This document shows, in pieces, positions 14,020 to 20,787 of a stretch of 21,488 bases of DNA. Every line of letters starts with the position of its first letter. Positions within the stretch are counted from its first letter, which is position 1. The translations under genes were made by a program, and so were the position numbers. Source of the stretch: Candidatus Thorarchaeota archaeon (lineage in GTDB: Archaea > Asgardarchaeota > Thorarchaeia > Thorarchaeales > Thorarchaeaceae); assembly GCA_016840965.1 (NCBI GenBank), contig JAEORI010000154.1, positions 1 to 21,488 on the forward strand. Reading direction: 5' to 3'. The notes beneath the pieces were generated by a model. That model saw only the letters and a list, made by a program, of their open reading frames with translations. It did no database searches and had not been told where the DNA came from.

Positions 14020-15681
14020 TTAAACTTGGTAAGTTCCACCGCGGCCTCGGCCGCGTGCCATCAGAACAATGTTGACCACAGCACCTAAGGCAACTGCACC
14101 GCCCATGACCGCTGTGATCGGATATCCGTCCCAGAACATCTGTTCGAGAAGTCCAATTGGATCTGAGGAAACAGTATATCCCTCAACATGTGTATGTTTA
14201 GAAAACGTATTGTTTCCGTAGTTATACACAACCACAGCAGGTGCAAATGCGTACACACCTTCATATTGGAAGGTCACATCATATGTGATGGTCATTGTTT
14301 CACCAGCACCAAGAGCTAAAGAAGTATCAGAGAGTTCTCCCACAATAGTGACTGATTTTGGATATGTAGTAGTTATGTTGTAGTCTACTAGAGAGAGATT
14401 GTATACTGGTTCAGTTCCTTGGTTTTGGACTGTGACCTGAACTTCAACAGTATCTCCTGGTGTTGCTTCAAGTGGATCAAATGTTCGCGCGATTTCCAAA
14501 AGTGGTGGAAAGGCACCTGGTTCAAAGTTAATAGTATAGTCAGGCACATTAGCGAATGCTGTTGCATTCCAAAAGACTACCCTTGCTCCTGCATCGTAGA
14601 ATGTCCGGTTGAGTGCTTCAGCCTCAGGAGAATATCCTGTCACATTCATGTTCGGAGGAAGGAAAGCAGCAACTAGTGACTGACCACTGTCTAGACCATT
14701 TACTACCCCAGTCGATGACTTGCCTAAGAGGTCTTCAAAGATATTGAGCTCATTGTCACTCGTTGAGAGAACCTGATCACCAATGTATCCTGCAGCCGCA
14801 ATCGCCATTGGACCATCAAGTTCTGGTAATTGCGAAAGTAGGAACGCTGCTGGTGGAGCTGGTTCTCCTCCGCCAAAGCTTTCAATGAGATCCATAAGAT
14901 CACCCAAATCAGGTACAGCAAGTAGTCCAGCGCCTGAAGCTCGTGCTGTAGTGAAGAAAGAGGAATCAATTGATGCAATAAAACCATCTTGGTCCATTAC
15001 ATCAAGCACACTGTTGACTGCATCTGCAAATGGGTTAGTGACTCGATAAATGAAGAGATTGATTGAAGTAAATGGCAGCTCGACAGGTTCTCCAATGATA
15101 CCTGAGATGAATTCCTCATCAATATAGAGATTCAACAACTCCTCGAAGTTGAAATTAAATCCGTTCTGAAGATGGGTTCTGATTTCTGCCATGTTTACTT
15201 GAGCCACATCATTTCCCACATTAAAGAACACATTGATTAGCAGACTGAAGTCGGTACCAAGCATGTTGAAGATTGAGTCAATTGGTGATCCGCCTTCACC
15301 GAACTGCTGAGCCATGAGTCCTCCGCCACCGCTATCAGAGAAGTTGAAGAGCTGAGTTCCAACAAGGTCCAAAATATATTCCAAGAGTTCACCCTGTGTA
15401 GCAAGCAGAGCCATCATTACACAACCATCGTACATTGGTAAGTTAAGACCCAGCTGCTCATCAGGAATACCAAGCTGTCCATAAACGACTGCAGGTGCAC
15501 CCTGCTCATCTATTGCAGTAAATACTATTTCAGCTCCATTCTCAATCAGGTTGAAGAAGAAATCTTCACCCACATCTTGAGCCAAAATTGCACTGCTATT
15601 ATTTGCAGCAGCAACAGCTGGAATTGAGAGTAGGAACCCAATAGCTAGTATAACTAATGCGTGCTTTCTGTTTAGTTTCAT
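14020..15681 (-). CDS. secreted, C-terminally membrane-anchored surface protein
   Basis: I do not recognise the large ectodomain. The 553-residue product starts with a signal peptide (MKLNRKHALVILAIGFLLSI, cleavage likely after AVAAA near residue 26). Residues about 35-390 are acidic, poor in lysine, and rich in Phe, Leu, Gly and Asn, with several possible N-glycosylation sites. Residues about 395-500 form a beta-sandwich of CARDB/NEW3-like type (LEATPGDTVEVQVTVQNQGT...). A C-terminal TM helix (about 520-542) is followed by an Arg/Gly tail (ARGRGRGGTYQV). This is the layout of an archaeal cell-surface protein with its bulk outside. The start has a strong AGGAGG SD within the last codons of the upstream membrane-protein gene, one base gap, so the two are coupled. 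A hairpin terminator follows. Confidence 0.8.
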   Translation of the reverse strand: MKLNRKHALVILAIGFLLSIPAVAAANNSSAILAQDVGEDFFFNLIENGAEIVFTAIDEQGAPAVVYGQLGIPDEQLGLNLPMYDGCVMMALLATQGELLEYILDLVGTQLFNFSDSGGGGLMAQQFGEGGSPIDSIFNMLGTDFSLLINVFFNVGNDVAQVNMAEIRTHLQNGFNFNFEELLNLYIDEEFISGIIGEPVELPFTSINLFIYRVTNPFADAVNSVLDVMDQDGFIASIDSSFFTTARASGAGLLAVPDLGDLMDLIESFGGGEPAPPAAFLLSQLPELDGPMAIAAAGYIGDQVLSTSDNELNIFEDLLGKSSTGVVNGLDSGQSLVAAFLPPNMNVTGYSPEAEALNRTFYDAGARVVFWNATAFANVPDYTINFEPGAFPPLLEIARTFDPLEATPGDTVEVQVTVQNQGTEPVYNLSLVDYNITTTYPKSVTIVGELSDTSLALGAGETMTITYDVTFQYEGVYAFAPAVVVYNYGNNTFSKHTHVEGYTVSSDPIGLLEQMFWDGYPITAVMGGAVALGAVVNIVLMARGRGRGGTYQV

Positions 15682-15682
15682 T

Positions 15683-16324
15683 CTAGAATTCCTCCTTTGG
15701 TCGGACTACAGCTCCAACGATAGCCGCAACAATGACTACTATGACTGGTGTAAAGAACCACAACAATAGTGGTGCAAGTATAGTCAATATCGTAGTCACA
15801 TCAAATCCCATTCCCATTCCTGAAATCATTGGTAGGATTTGGTCGATCAGTCCTTGAATTACGGGGATACTTAGGATGTAAACGATTGAAGATCCTGGTG
15901 GCACGGAAAATGAGCCTAATTCAATACCTGTTTTGAATATCAGATATGCACAAAGAGCTATGAGAGCAAGGCATGAGAGCCACGTCATAAGACCAACAAC
16001 GAAGGCACCCTTCTTTGTTCCAGCCATCACTCCTCCAACGAAGCCAGCTCCTGCCCAAACAGCTATCATAGTAAAGTTACTCATCGGATTAACCAGTAGT
16101 AGATTTACCATTACTAGTGTCGGCCTCAGGTAATTTCCAAAGTGAGGTCCAAAAATAGCAACCACTGATTCATAGCCATCGGGTAATAGGAACCAACTTC
16201 CAAGAAGGACTATAGCTAGAGCAATGAGCCAACCGAAGTATTTGCTCGAAAATGATGAAATAGCATATACCTCCTTATCACTTAAGATTCTACTACTCTT
16301 TTCTGGAATTTGTGTTATTAACAC
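15683..16324 (-). CDS. multi-pass membrane protein coupled to the surface protein
   Basis: No family is recognised. The 213-residue product has about five or six TM helices (near 30-47, 66-80, 84-102, 106-130, 145-165 and 178-206). Several are glycine-rich (AGAGFVGGVMAG), and it ends in a short charged tail. The downstream surface-protein gene starts one base after its stop, with an SD inside this gene's final codons, so the two products are probably made in linked amounts and may form a complex. The start is uncertain. The only standard start is the GTG at 16324, 14 bases from a GAGGAG. A perfect SD (AAGGAGGT, 16269-16276) lies inside the frame, seven bases before an in-frame ATT at 16261, which would give a 192-residue protein starting just before the first TM helix. 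Confidence 0.75.
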   Translation of the reverse strand: MLITQIPEKSSRILSDKEVYAISSFSSKYFGWLIALAIVLLGSWFLLPDGYESVVAIFGPHFGNYLRPTLVMVNLLLVNPMSNFTMIAVWAGAGFVGGVMAGTKKGAFVVGLMTWLSCLALIALCAYLIFKTGIELGSFSVPPGSSIVYILSIPVIQGLIDQILPMISGMGMGFDVTTILTILAPLLLWFFTPVIVVIVAAIVGAVVRPKEEF

Positions 16325-16453
16325 TTTATCGGATGTTTCTCCTCAGTAAACTAACGTTTGTCTAAATGTAGGATTAGTAACAGAGATATAGTAACTGCAC
16401 TAAACTCAACGCTATAAAGCTCCGAAAAATAGACATTCGAAGCGTGAAACTAA

Positions 16454-16471
16454 TGTGTTTAATATGACACA
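16454..16471 (+). promoter_or_regulatory. TATA-like box flanked by an inverted repeat
   Basis: TGTGT (16454-16458) and ACACA (16467-16471) flank TTAATATG, a TATA-like element about 35 bases before the GTG start of the small wHTH gene at 16499. This fits a promoter with a short leader and possible autoregulation by that protein. The arms are short, so confidence is low. Confidence 0.35.
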
Positions 16472-16498
16472 ACAAGTGTAATAGTAGGCTGGTCGAAA

Positions 16499-16852
16499 GT
16501 GGATAATGACACCAAAGACGCATCGGTGTATGAATTGCTCCAGTTAATGTCATCATTGAATGACACCAGGAGAGCAATTCTTCTGGCACTGGCTCATATC
16601 TATCCACGGAGCGTTAGTGGTGTTCAATTAAGTCGACTCATCGGCTATAGTGGAAAATCAAGAAGTCTGTACAGAGGTGTAATATCCCATCTGCAAGAGA
16701 ACGAAATGATTCAGATTGACCAGCTTACACCGAAGCTTTACGCAATCCGAATAAATAATGAGCATCCTTTGCTCACTATTCTAGTAGATCTCTGTAAGGA
16801 ATATGGGAAACATTCCCGGAATATGTACTTGAACGCGCTGGAGGAAGAGTAA
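16499..16852 (+). CDS. small winged-helix transcriptional regulator
   Basis: The product has 117 residues and is a one-domain winged helix. SLNDTRRAILLALAHIYPRS forms helix 1, SGVQLSRLIGYSGKSRSLYR the helix-turn-helix, and ISHLQENEMIQIDQLTPKLY the second helix and wing. It is ArsR/MarR-like in outline, without metal-ligand cysteines. The start is GTG at 16499 with only a weak purine stretch upstream, so a nearly leaderless mRNA is likely. The next gene begins two bases after its stop, so a regulator plus membrane-protein pair is probable. It is divergent from the membrane/surface-protein pair at 14020-16324 and may regulate both sides of the 174-base gap. Confidence 0.82.
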   Translation: MDNDTKDASVYELLQLMSSLNDTRRAILLALAHIYPRSVSGVQLSRLIGYSGKSRSLYRGVISHLQENEMIQIDQLTPKLYAIRINNEHPLLTILVDLCKEYGKHSRNMYLNALEEE

Positions 16853-16854
16853 GT

Positions 16855-17454
16855 TTGGAGAATGAACTCCTACTTGAAGCAAAGGCCCTCTACAAAGATA
16901 GGATAAGAATTGCCCTCTCAGCCTTCATCATAGTATTTTCAATTACATTTTTTGTATACTATACAACTGGTATCGCTGGCTTAGGTACAATTACGCCTCC
17001 GCCTGATGGCGTCGCTCAAGGCTTACTAGTAGTTGCTGCTTTCAATAATGTTGGCTTAATTATTGCGGTTGTTCTAATGGTGTTAGCTTTCCGCTTTTGG
17101 TCATGGGCATTCCTTCCAGGTCCTGCATCATTATTCACAACGTCTGTTCTCAGGGGAATTCTTGGACCCAAAACTATCATCAAACAATCTATTGGTAAAC
17201 GCTTCGAGGTTATACTTGAGAATGGATCGTCTTTCAAGATTAATTGTTACATACAAGAAAAAGAGACAGACGACTGGTTTTCCTACCGCCTGATTTCCTC
17301 AAAGCTTCGAAATGGAAATCTCAGAAATATCGCACTCCGTCACGGGTTCGCAATTAAAGATAATCGATTCATGGCAAGCATCAGCAATGATGAGTTGCAT
17401 CATCGGACATTACTAATGGCAAAAGCTATGATGATTGCGGATTCATCTATCTAG
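16855..17454 (+). CDS. two-TM membrane protein with cytoplasmic domain
   Basis: I do not recognise this 199-residue protein. After a short helical N-terminus there are two TM helices (about 18-40 and 54-80), joined by a Pro-rich loop (TITPPPDG). A soluble domain of about 110 residues follows, with beta strands (RFEVILENGSSFKINCYIQE) and a helical C-terminus. It begins with TTG two bases after the stop of the wHTH gene; GGAGGA inside that gene's last codons gives an SD about nine bases away, so the pair is coupled. A nearby ATG at 16862 is out of frame. A membrane sensor paired with its regulator is a reasonable guess, not shown by sequence. Its 3' end overlaps a convergent ORF by eight bases. 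Confidence 0.78.
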   Translation: MENELLLEAKALYKDRIRIALSAFIIVFSITFFVYYTTGIAGLGTITPPPDGVAQGLLVVAAFNNVGLIIAVVLMVLAFRFWSWAFLPGPASLFTTSVLRGILGPKTIIKQSIGKRFEVILENGSSFKINCYIQEKETDDWFSYRLISSKLRNGNLRNIALRHGFAIKDNRFMASISNDELHHRTLLMAKAMMIADSSI

Positions 17455-17731
17455 GTGGCGGATGTCTTAGGGCTCTGGGTTTCTTCTGCTTTTGCTTTCT
17501 AGCATAGTTATCTATATCTGTCATCCACCGAGTGAGCATCATCGGATGTGCCCTATATCTTGCTGGTATCGTATGTCCAAGTGGTGACACTTTGTCTCTC
17601 TTTTCCTTTCGTTTGCGAACCATATGCCTCGAGAATATCTTTGTTTGAAATCCAATTAACATTTCTACAAACCAAACTACAATCAGGAAACCTATTTCTG
17701 TAACACTGAACTGGAGAATTTGAGTTAGCAA
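17447..17731 (-). CDS. small single-TM protein with basic tail
   Basis: The product has 94 residues. One N-terminal TM helix (about 8-28) is followed by a strongly basic, Arg/Lys-rich tail with several Met and Trp, which the positive-inside rule places in the cytoplasm. No family is recognised. The start is TTG at 17731, with no clear SD. The first base of the divergent roadblock-like gene is the same base, and the last eight bases overlap the convergent gene. The gene is real if the TTG or a later start is used: the frame has plausible codons, and no other ORF explains the 270 bases. It could still be a chance ORF. Confidence 0.5.
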   Translation of the reverse strand: MLTQILQFSVTEIGFLIVVWFVEMLIGFQTKIFSRHMVRKRKEKRDKVSPLGHTIPARYRAHPMMLTRWMTDIDNYARKQKQKKPRALRHPPPR

Positions 17732-18123
17732 TGGTAATGCGAATTAAAAGGACAATCGATATTGCTATGAGTAACTATACTGAGATCACAGGCTTCTGTG
17801 TTTTCACTTATGAAGGAAAGGTTGCTTATGCAAGCGGCAACATGGATATTACCAGTGAAATCAACACGATAATTCAAGCTTGGAATGGACACCTCCAAAA
17901 TTTCTCGCTGAAAAATATTGCATTCTTGAGAGCTTTAGCTACGGAGCAAGGATTTGTAGCAATCAATCCTGACGGTGCTGTGAGTTTGATTTGTGGGACA
18001 GGTAAAGGAGTCTGGTTTGTGTCGGTATTCACTAGGATGGATGTTGATAAAGAAGGAATCCTCCGTGAATGTATTCAAGCGGCAAAGAATCTTGAGGCTT
18101 CTGTTTCCATTTTTGATGTATAA
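17731..18123 (+). CDS. roadblock/LC7- or DUF2173-like small protein
   Basis: The product has 130 residues with the alpha/beta layout of the roadblock/longin-like fold. A helix is followed by ITGFCVFTYEGKVAYASGN (strand, turn with a conserved Gly, strand), a long helix with EINTIIQAWNGHL, then QGFVAINPDGAVSLICGTGK and GVWFVSVF strands, and a final helix (ILRECIQAAKNLEA). Such proteins often act as scaffolds or partners of small GTPases in archaea and eukaryotes; the related DUF2173 family has no assigned role. No GTPase gene is present nearby. ATGs occur at 17731, 17737 and 17767, none with a clear SD. The last would start directly at the conserved SNYTEITGF segment. It ends three bases before the convergent four-TM gene. 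Confidence 0.7.
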   Translation: MVMRIKRTIDIAMSNYTEITGFCVFTYEGKVAYASGNMDITSEINTIIQAWNGHLQNFSLKNIAFLRALATEQGFVAINPDGAVSLICGTGKGVWFVSVFTRMDVDKEGILRECIQAAKNLEASVSIFDV

Positions 18124-18126
18124 CGC

Positions 18127-18615
18127 TTATCGATCTACCATTGGTTTCTGTTCCGCAATTATCCGTGCAATGAAAGCCATCATTGCACCAATCCACCCCA
18201 GTGATTGCTGAAGTTGATGAATCATATCCATGACGAAAACTCCCGCTGTTGCCATCTGAACCAAGGTCATTAGCAGTCCAACTACTCCAATTACGATTCC
18301 TGCTAAAATTAGAATTCTCCCAAACCAAACTTTTTCAGTTGTAAGGATCAACCCCCCGAAAATTGCTACAATACCACCTAGGGCGGCCCATGCTGCAAGC
18401 CCGGCCATAAAATTCTCAAAGGTTTCAAAGAACTCCAGCCCAAATATGTAAGGAATGATTTGAGATAACTCACCAATAACACCGATTGCTCCGCTAATGC
18501 CTGATAGAATCATTAGTGTACCACCTGCGAAGCAGAGGAGCATTGGATTACGATTATGAAGAGTCATGCGCAGCTCATTTCCCAAATATTTTCGTTTTAA
18601 ACATAGCTTCTTCAT
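18127..18615 (-). CDS. four-TM membrane protein
   Basis: The product has 162 residues. Four glycine-rich TM helices are visible (about 26-48, 69-92, 99-120 and 136-153), with a basic N-terminus (MKKLCLKRKY) and a short C-terminal tail. No family is recognised. A TATA-like element lies about 50 bases upstream. The ATG at 18615 gives the longest product, and a later ATG at residue 17 is possible. It converges on the roadblock-like gene with a three-base gap and is preceded by the flavodoxin gene on the same strand at 83 bases. Confidence 0.75.
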   Translation of the reverse strand: MKKLCLKRKYLGNELRMTLHNRNPMLLCFAGGTLMILSGISGAIGVIGELSQIIPYIFGLEFFETFENFMAGLAAWAALGGIVAIFGGLILTTEKVWFGRILILAGIVIGVVGLLMTLVQMATAGVFVMDMIHQLQQSLGWIGAMMAFIARIIAEQKPMVDR

Positions 18616-18660
18616 ATCACTTTAGCATTATGTAATAAAATTCGGCGTATGAATTAGTTG

Positions 18661-18670
18661 AAATATATAC
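18661..18670 (-). promoter_or_regulatory. TATA-like box upstream of the four-TM gene
   Basis: On the minus strand the sequence is GTATATATTT, a good match to an archaeal TATA box. It lies about 50 bases before the ATG at 18615 and would give a leader of about 20-25 bases. Confidence 0.45.
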
Positions 18671-18697
18671 TCTTAATCAAAGCTATTGAGTTTCGTT

Positions 18698-19255
18698 TCA
18701 TCTCACATTTTCTGCCAAATCTTTAGCCCATTTTCTAATTTCATCCCAATTACGAGTATCATAAACGCCAGGCTCTACTTCTTTAATTCCAACTTCTTCG
18801 AGCTTCATTCTAAATGGACCCATTGTTTTTTTAAAAACGAAACCCATTTTGTTGTAGTCCCAGACGCCTCCAAAGATTGCCAGCGCTACTGGATTTAGTA
18901 AGTACTTCTCTACTTTATCGAAAAGGAACTTTTGCCGGTTTTCCTCCATTTCTGTCGTCAGACCGTCATGCTCCAATATCATCTCTGCACCAGATGAAAT
19001 AAAAATCGCAGTCCTCTTTTCTCTAAGTTCCTCCTGGAATTTGTCTAAAAACTTCTCAGATTCTTTACACCATCTAGACATCTGCATACCTGCTCCAATG
19101 ATCACTAAGTCATATTCAGAGATGTCCTTTACTTTCTCGTTCTTAGTGTTGACAACACGAACGTCAAATCCCTCATCACGAAGGACTCTCGCTATTTCTT
19201 CAGAAGTAGATTCGGTCGCACCATATCGGGTACAGTAAGCAATCAGTGTTCTCAC
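18698..19255 (-). CDS. flavodoxin-domain protein (HemG-like)
   Basis: The product has 185 residues. The FMN phosphate loop is TRYGATEST (about 9-17), immediately after the first strand TLIAYC. YDLVIIGAGMQMSRWCKES follows, resembling the second FMN loop of protoporphyrinogen-oxidase (HemG) type flavodoxins. The middle carries AIFISSGAE and VALAIFGGVWDY, the third flavin-contact region. Flavodoxin_5-type proteins carry electrons or oxidise porphyrinogens, but in archaea the substrate is often unknown; no heme genes are nearby. The start is GTG with GAGG about eight bases upstream. A 13-bp palindrome overlaps that SD. It is divergent from the alpha/beta hydrolase. Confidence 0.88.
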   Translation of the reverse strand: MRTLIAYCTRYGATESTSEEIARVLRDEGFDVRVVNTKNEKVKDISEYDLVIIGAGMQMSRWCKESEKFLDKFQEELREKRTAIFISSGAEMILEHDGLTTEMEENRQKFLFDKVEKYLLNPVALAIFGGVWDYNKMGFVFKKTMGPFRMKLEEVGIKEVEPGVYDTRNWDEIRKWAKDLAENVR

Positions 19256-19264
19256 AGAAGCTTC

Positions 19265-19277
19265 CTCAAATTTTGAG
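19265..19277. repeat. 13-bp palindrome overlapping the flavodoxin SD
   Basis: CTCAAA and TTTGAG flank a single T. On the minus strand the GAGG of one arm is the SD of the flavodoxin gene. A bound protein or an RNA hairpin here could block translation or transcription. Confidence 0.4.
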
Positions 19278-19354
19278 AATATCTCTGAGTATTAAGTGAT
19301 GTTATTCTTCAATGTATGTGATGAATTAATTTGATTTTACACTCGCTCTATGAA

Positions 19355-19371
19355 AAAGGATTCAATCCTTT
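19355..19371. repeat. 7-bp-stem inverted repeat in the divergent gap
   Basis: AAAGGAT (19355-19361) and ATCCTTT (19365-19371) are perfectly complementary around TCA. The element lies near the middle of the flavodoxin/hydrolase gap. GGATTCAA recurs at 19413-19420. Confidence 0.5.
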
Positions 19372-19414
19372 ACCAAGATCGCGTTAAATTCTCGCTATCA
19401 CGCTAAGATAATGG

Positions 19415-19434
19415 ATTCAAACTTACCTTTGAAT
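19415..19434. repeat. 7-bp inverted repeat upstream of the hydrolase
   Basis: ATTCAAA (19415-19421) and TTTGAAT (19428-19434) are perfectly complementary around six bases. It lies about 50 bases before the preferred hydrolase ATG. Its left arm belongs to the direct repeat GGATTCAA shared with the dyad at 19355. Confidence 0.5.
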
Positions 19435-19484
19435 AGCCAGATTTTTGAGTGATTCTGTTTACTATAGGTACTGAGAGAGAATCC

Positions 19485-20222
19485 ATGTCTGTATACTATG
19501 AAGAAGCTGGAGATTCAAAATGGAAGACAATCATTTTCATTCATGGCGCTGGTGGTTCATCCGCTACTTGGTTCATGCAGCTGAAAGGTCTCTCAAAAAG
19601 CTATCATGTTGTAGCAATAGATCTCAATGGACATGGGAAAACTCGTGATCGAGCAGAGGGTGATATCGTTCATTCCTACTTGCACGATGTGGATGAGGTA
19701 GTAACTAAGTTTGACAGACCATTTCTCGCAGGTCACAGCATGGGTGGTGCGCTTACACAGCTTTATGCGCTTAGCCATCCAGATAATGTTGCTGGAATCA
19801 TATTGGTTGGAACTGGAGCAAAATTGAGAGTAACCCCGATTGTTTTCAACCTTCTTGAAAATGACTTCGAGGGCTATGTCGAAGCTGTCAGGGACTTCAT
19901 GTTCTATGAAAACACTTCCGAAGAAATGATAGAAGCTTCTAAACATGAAGTGCGTAAGTGTCCTGTACCTATTATTCGTAGAGATTTCGAATTATGCGAT
20001 CATTTCGACATCATGGACAAAGTTTCACAAATTAATATTCCAACGCTAATCATCGTTGGTGACAAGGATGTCATGACGCCTTTAAAATACGCTCAATATC
20101 TTAGTGATAAAATTCAAGGTTCTGTTATGCATGTGATTGAATCTGCAGGGCACAGCGTCATGCTTGAACAATTCAATGTTTTTAATGAGCTAGTTAAAGA
20201 ATGGATTGAGAAAATCACCTAG
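19485..20222 (+). CDS. alpha/beta-hydrolase
   Basis: The product is about 245 residues with a full catalytic triad: nucleophile Ser85 in GHSMGG, Asp195 in VGDKDVMTP, and His223 in SAGHSVMLEQ. The oxyanion region IIFIHGAGGSSATW follows strand 3, and VVAIDLNGHGKTR matches the family's GHG turn. A cap-like helical segment lies near 125-175. These enzymes hydrolyse esters, epoxides or C-C bonds; the substrate is unknown. The GTG at 19449 is in frame, but the ATG at 19485 follows GAGAGA and starts at the first strand, so it is preferred. The last four bases, CTAG, are shared with the stop of the convergent SnoaL-like gene. Confidence 0.9.
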   Translation: MSVYYEEAGDSKWKTIIFIHGAGGSSATWFMQLKGLSKSYHVVAIDLNGHGKTRDRAEGDIVHSYLHDVDEVVTKFDRPFLAGHSMGGALTQLYALSHPDNVAGIILVGTGAKLRVTPIVFNLLENDFEGYVEAVRDFMFYENTSEEMIEASKHEVRKCPVPIIRRDFELCDHFDIMDKVSQINIPTLIIVGDKDVMTPLKYAQYLSDKIQGSVMHVIESAGHSVMLEQFNVFNELVKEWIEKIT

Positions 20223-20629
20223 AGATTGATAAGTCTGCGATCACGACGTTTCTTTTCAACTGCAGCAACAAGGCTTGTCCTATCAAAATAGACTTCATTT
20301 CTTGTAATCAGGTTATCCTCTATTTCAACAATATCCAAACCAATCTCATGGATTGTTTCTTGGCCTATAGGAATAGTACATTCCCATTTCACAATGCCAC
20401 CTTTTTCAATTGGGAAGACTTCGATTGGTTTCCAAGTCCAATCTCGATATACATCAAGAAGTCGTTCGAAATACCTGCCAATTTCCTTATGTCCTTTGAG
20501 ACCATCCCTATTTGCTGGATCAACATAGAGTGCATCCTTGTGATAATACTTTAGAAGAACATCTGGCCTGTTACCTGTCCACGCTGAAAGCCACTCTGTA
20601 CAAAATGCTAGCAGTTCTTTCTTGTTCAT
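20219..20629 (-). CDS. SnoaL-like/NTF2-fold protein
   Basis: The product has about 136 residues and matches the small NTF2-like cone fold. An N-terminal helix (ELLAFCTEWLSAWTGNRPDV) is followed by LLKYYHKDALYVDPANRDGL, GHKEIGRYFERLLDVYRDW and the strand hairpins WKPIEVFPIEKGGIVKWECT and EIGLDIVEIEDNLI. SnoaL-like proteins include polyketide cyclases and many small-molecule-binding proteins; the role here is unknown. It faces the alpha/beta hydrolase tail to tail, so the two are not one operon but may share a metabolic theme. The ATG at 20629 is chosen over a TTG at 20635. Confidence 0.85.
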   Translation of the reverse strand: MNKKELLAFCTEWLSAWTGNRPDVLLKYYHKDALYVDPANRDGLKGHKEIGRYFERLLDVYRDWTWKPIEVFPIEKGGIVKWECTIPIGQETIHEIGLDIVEIEDNLITRNEVYFDRTSLVAAVEKKRRDRRLINL

Positions 20630-20727
20630 TGTCAATCACATGTTTAGCAGGTTTGATGGTTCAATCTTCAATCATCGTTTCACTTATTCTTTCCTTATTG
20701 TGTAATAAAGTTGGAATTCCCTCACTG

Positions 20728-20734
20728 TTAAATA
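20728..20734 (+). promoter_or_regulatory. TATA-like box upstream of the MFS gene
   Basis: TTAAATA lies about 55 bases before the ATG at 20788. A start about 25 bases downstream would leave a leader of about 30 bases containing the AGGAG SD. Confidence 0.4.
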
Positions 20735-20787
20735 CAGCCGTTGATATCCGGTTCAGGTCTTTCAGGACATATCAGGAGTAGAATAAC

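Noticed and set aside
19351..19407. An 18-codon ORF (ATG at 19350) across the dyad in the flavodoxin/hydrolase gap.
   Set aside because: No SD, short, and it overlaps the inverted repeat; chance is the simplest explanation.
20512..20781. An 89-residue plus-strand ORF across the SnoaL-like gene start.
   Set aside because: Over a third of it is antisense to a well-supported gene and it has no motif or SD.
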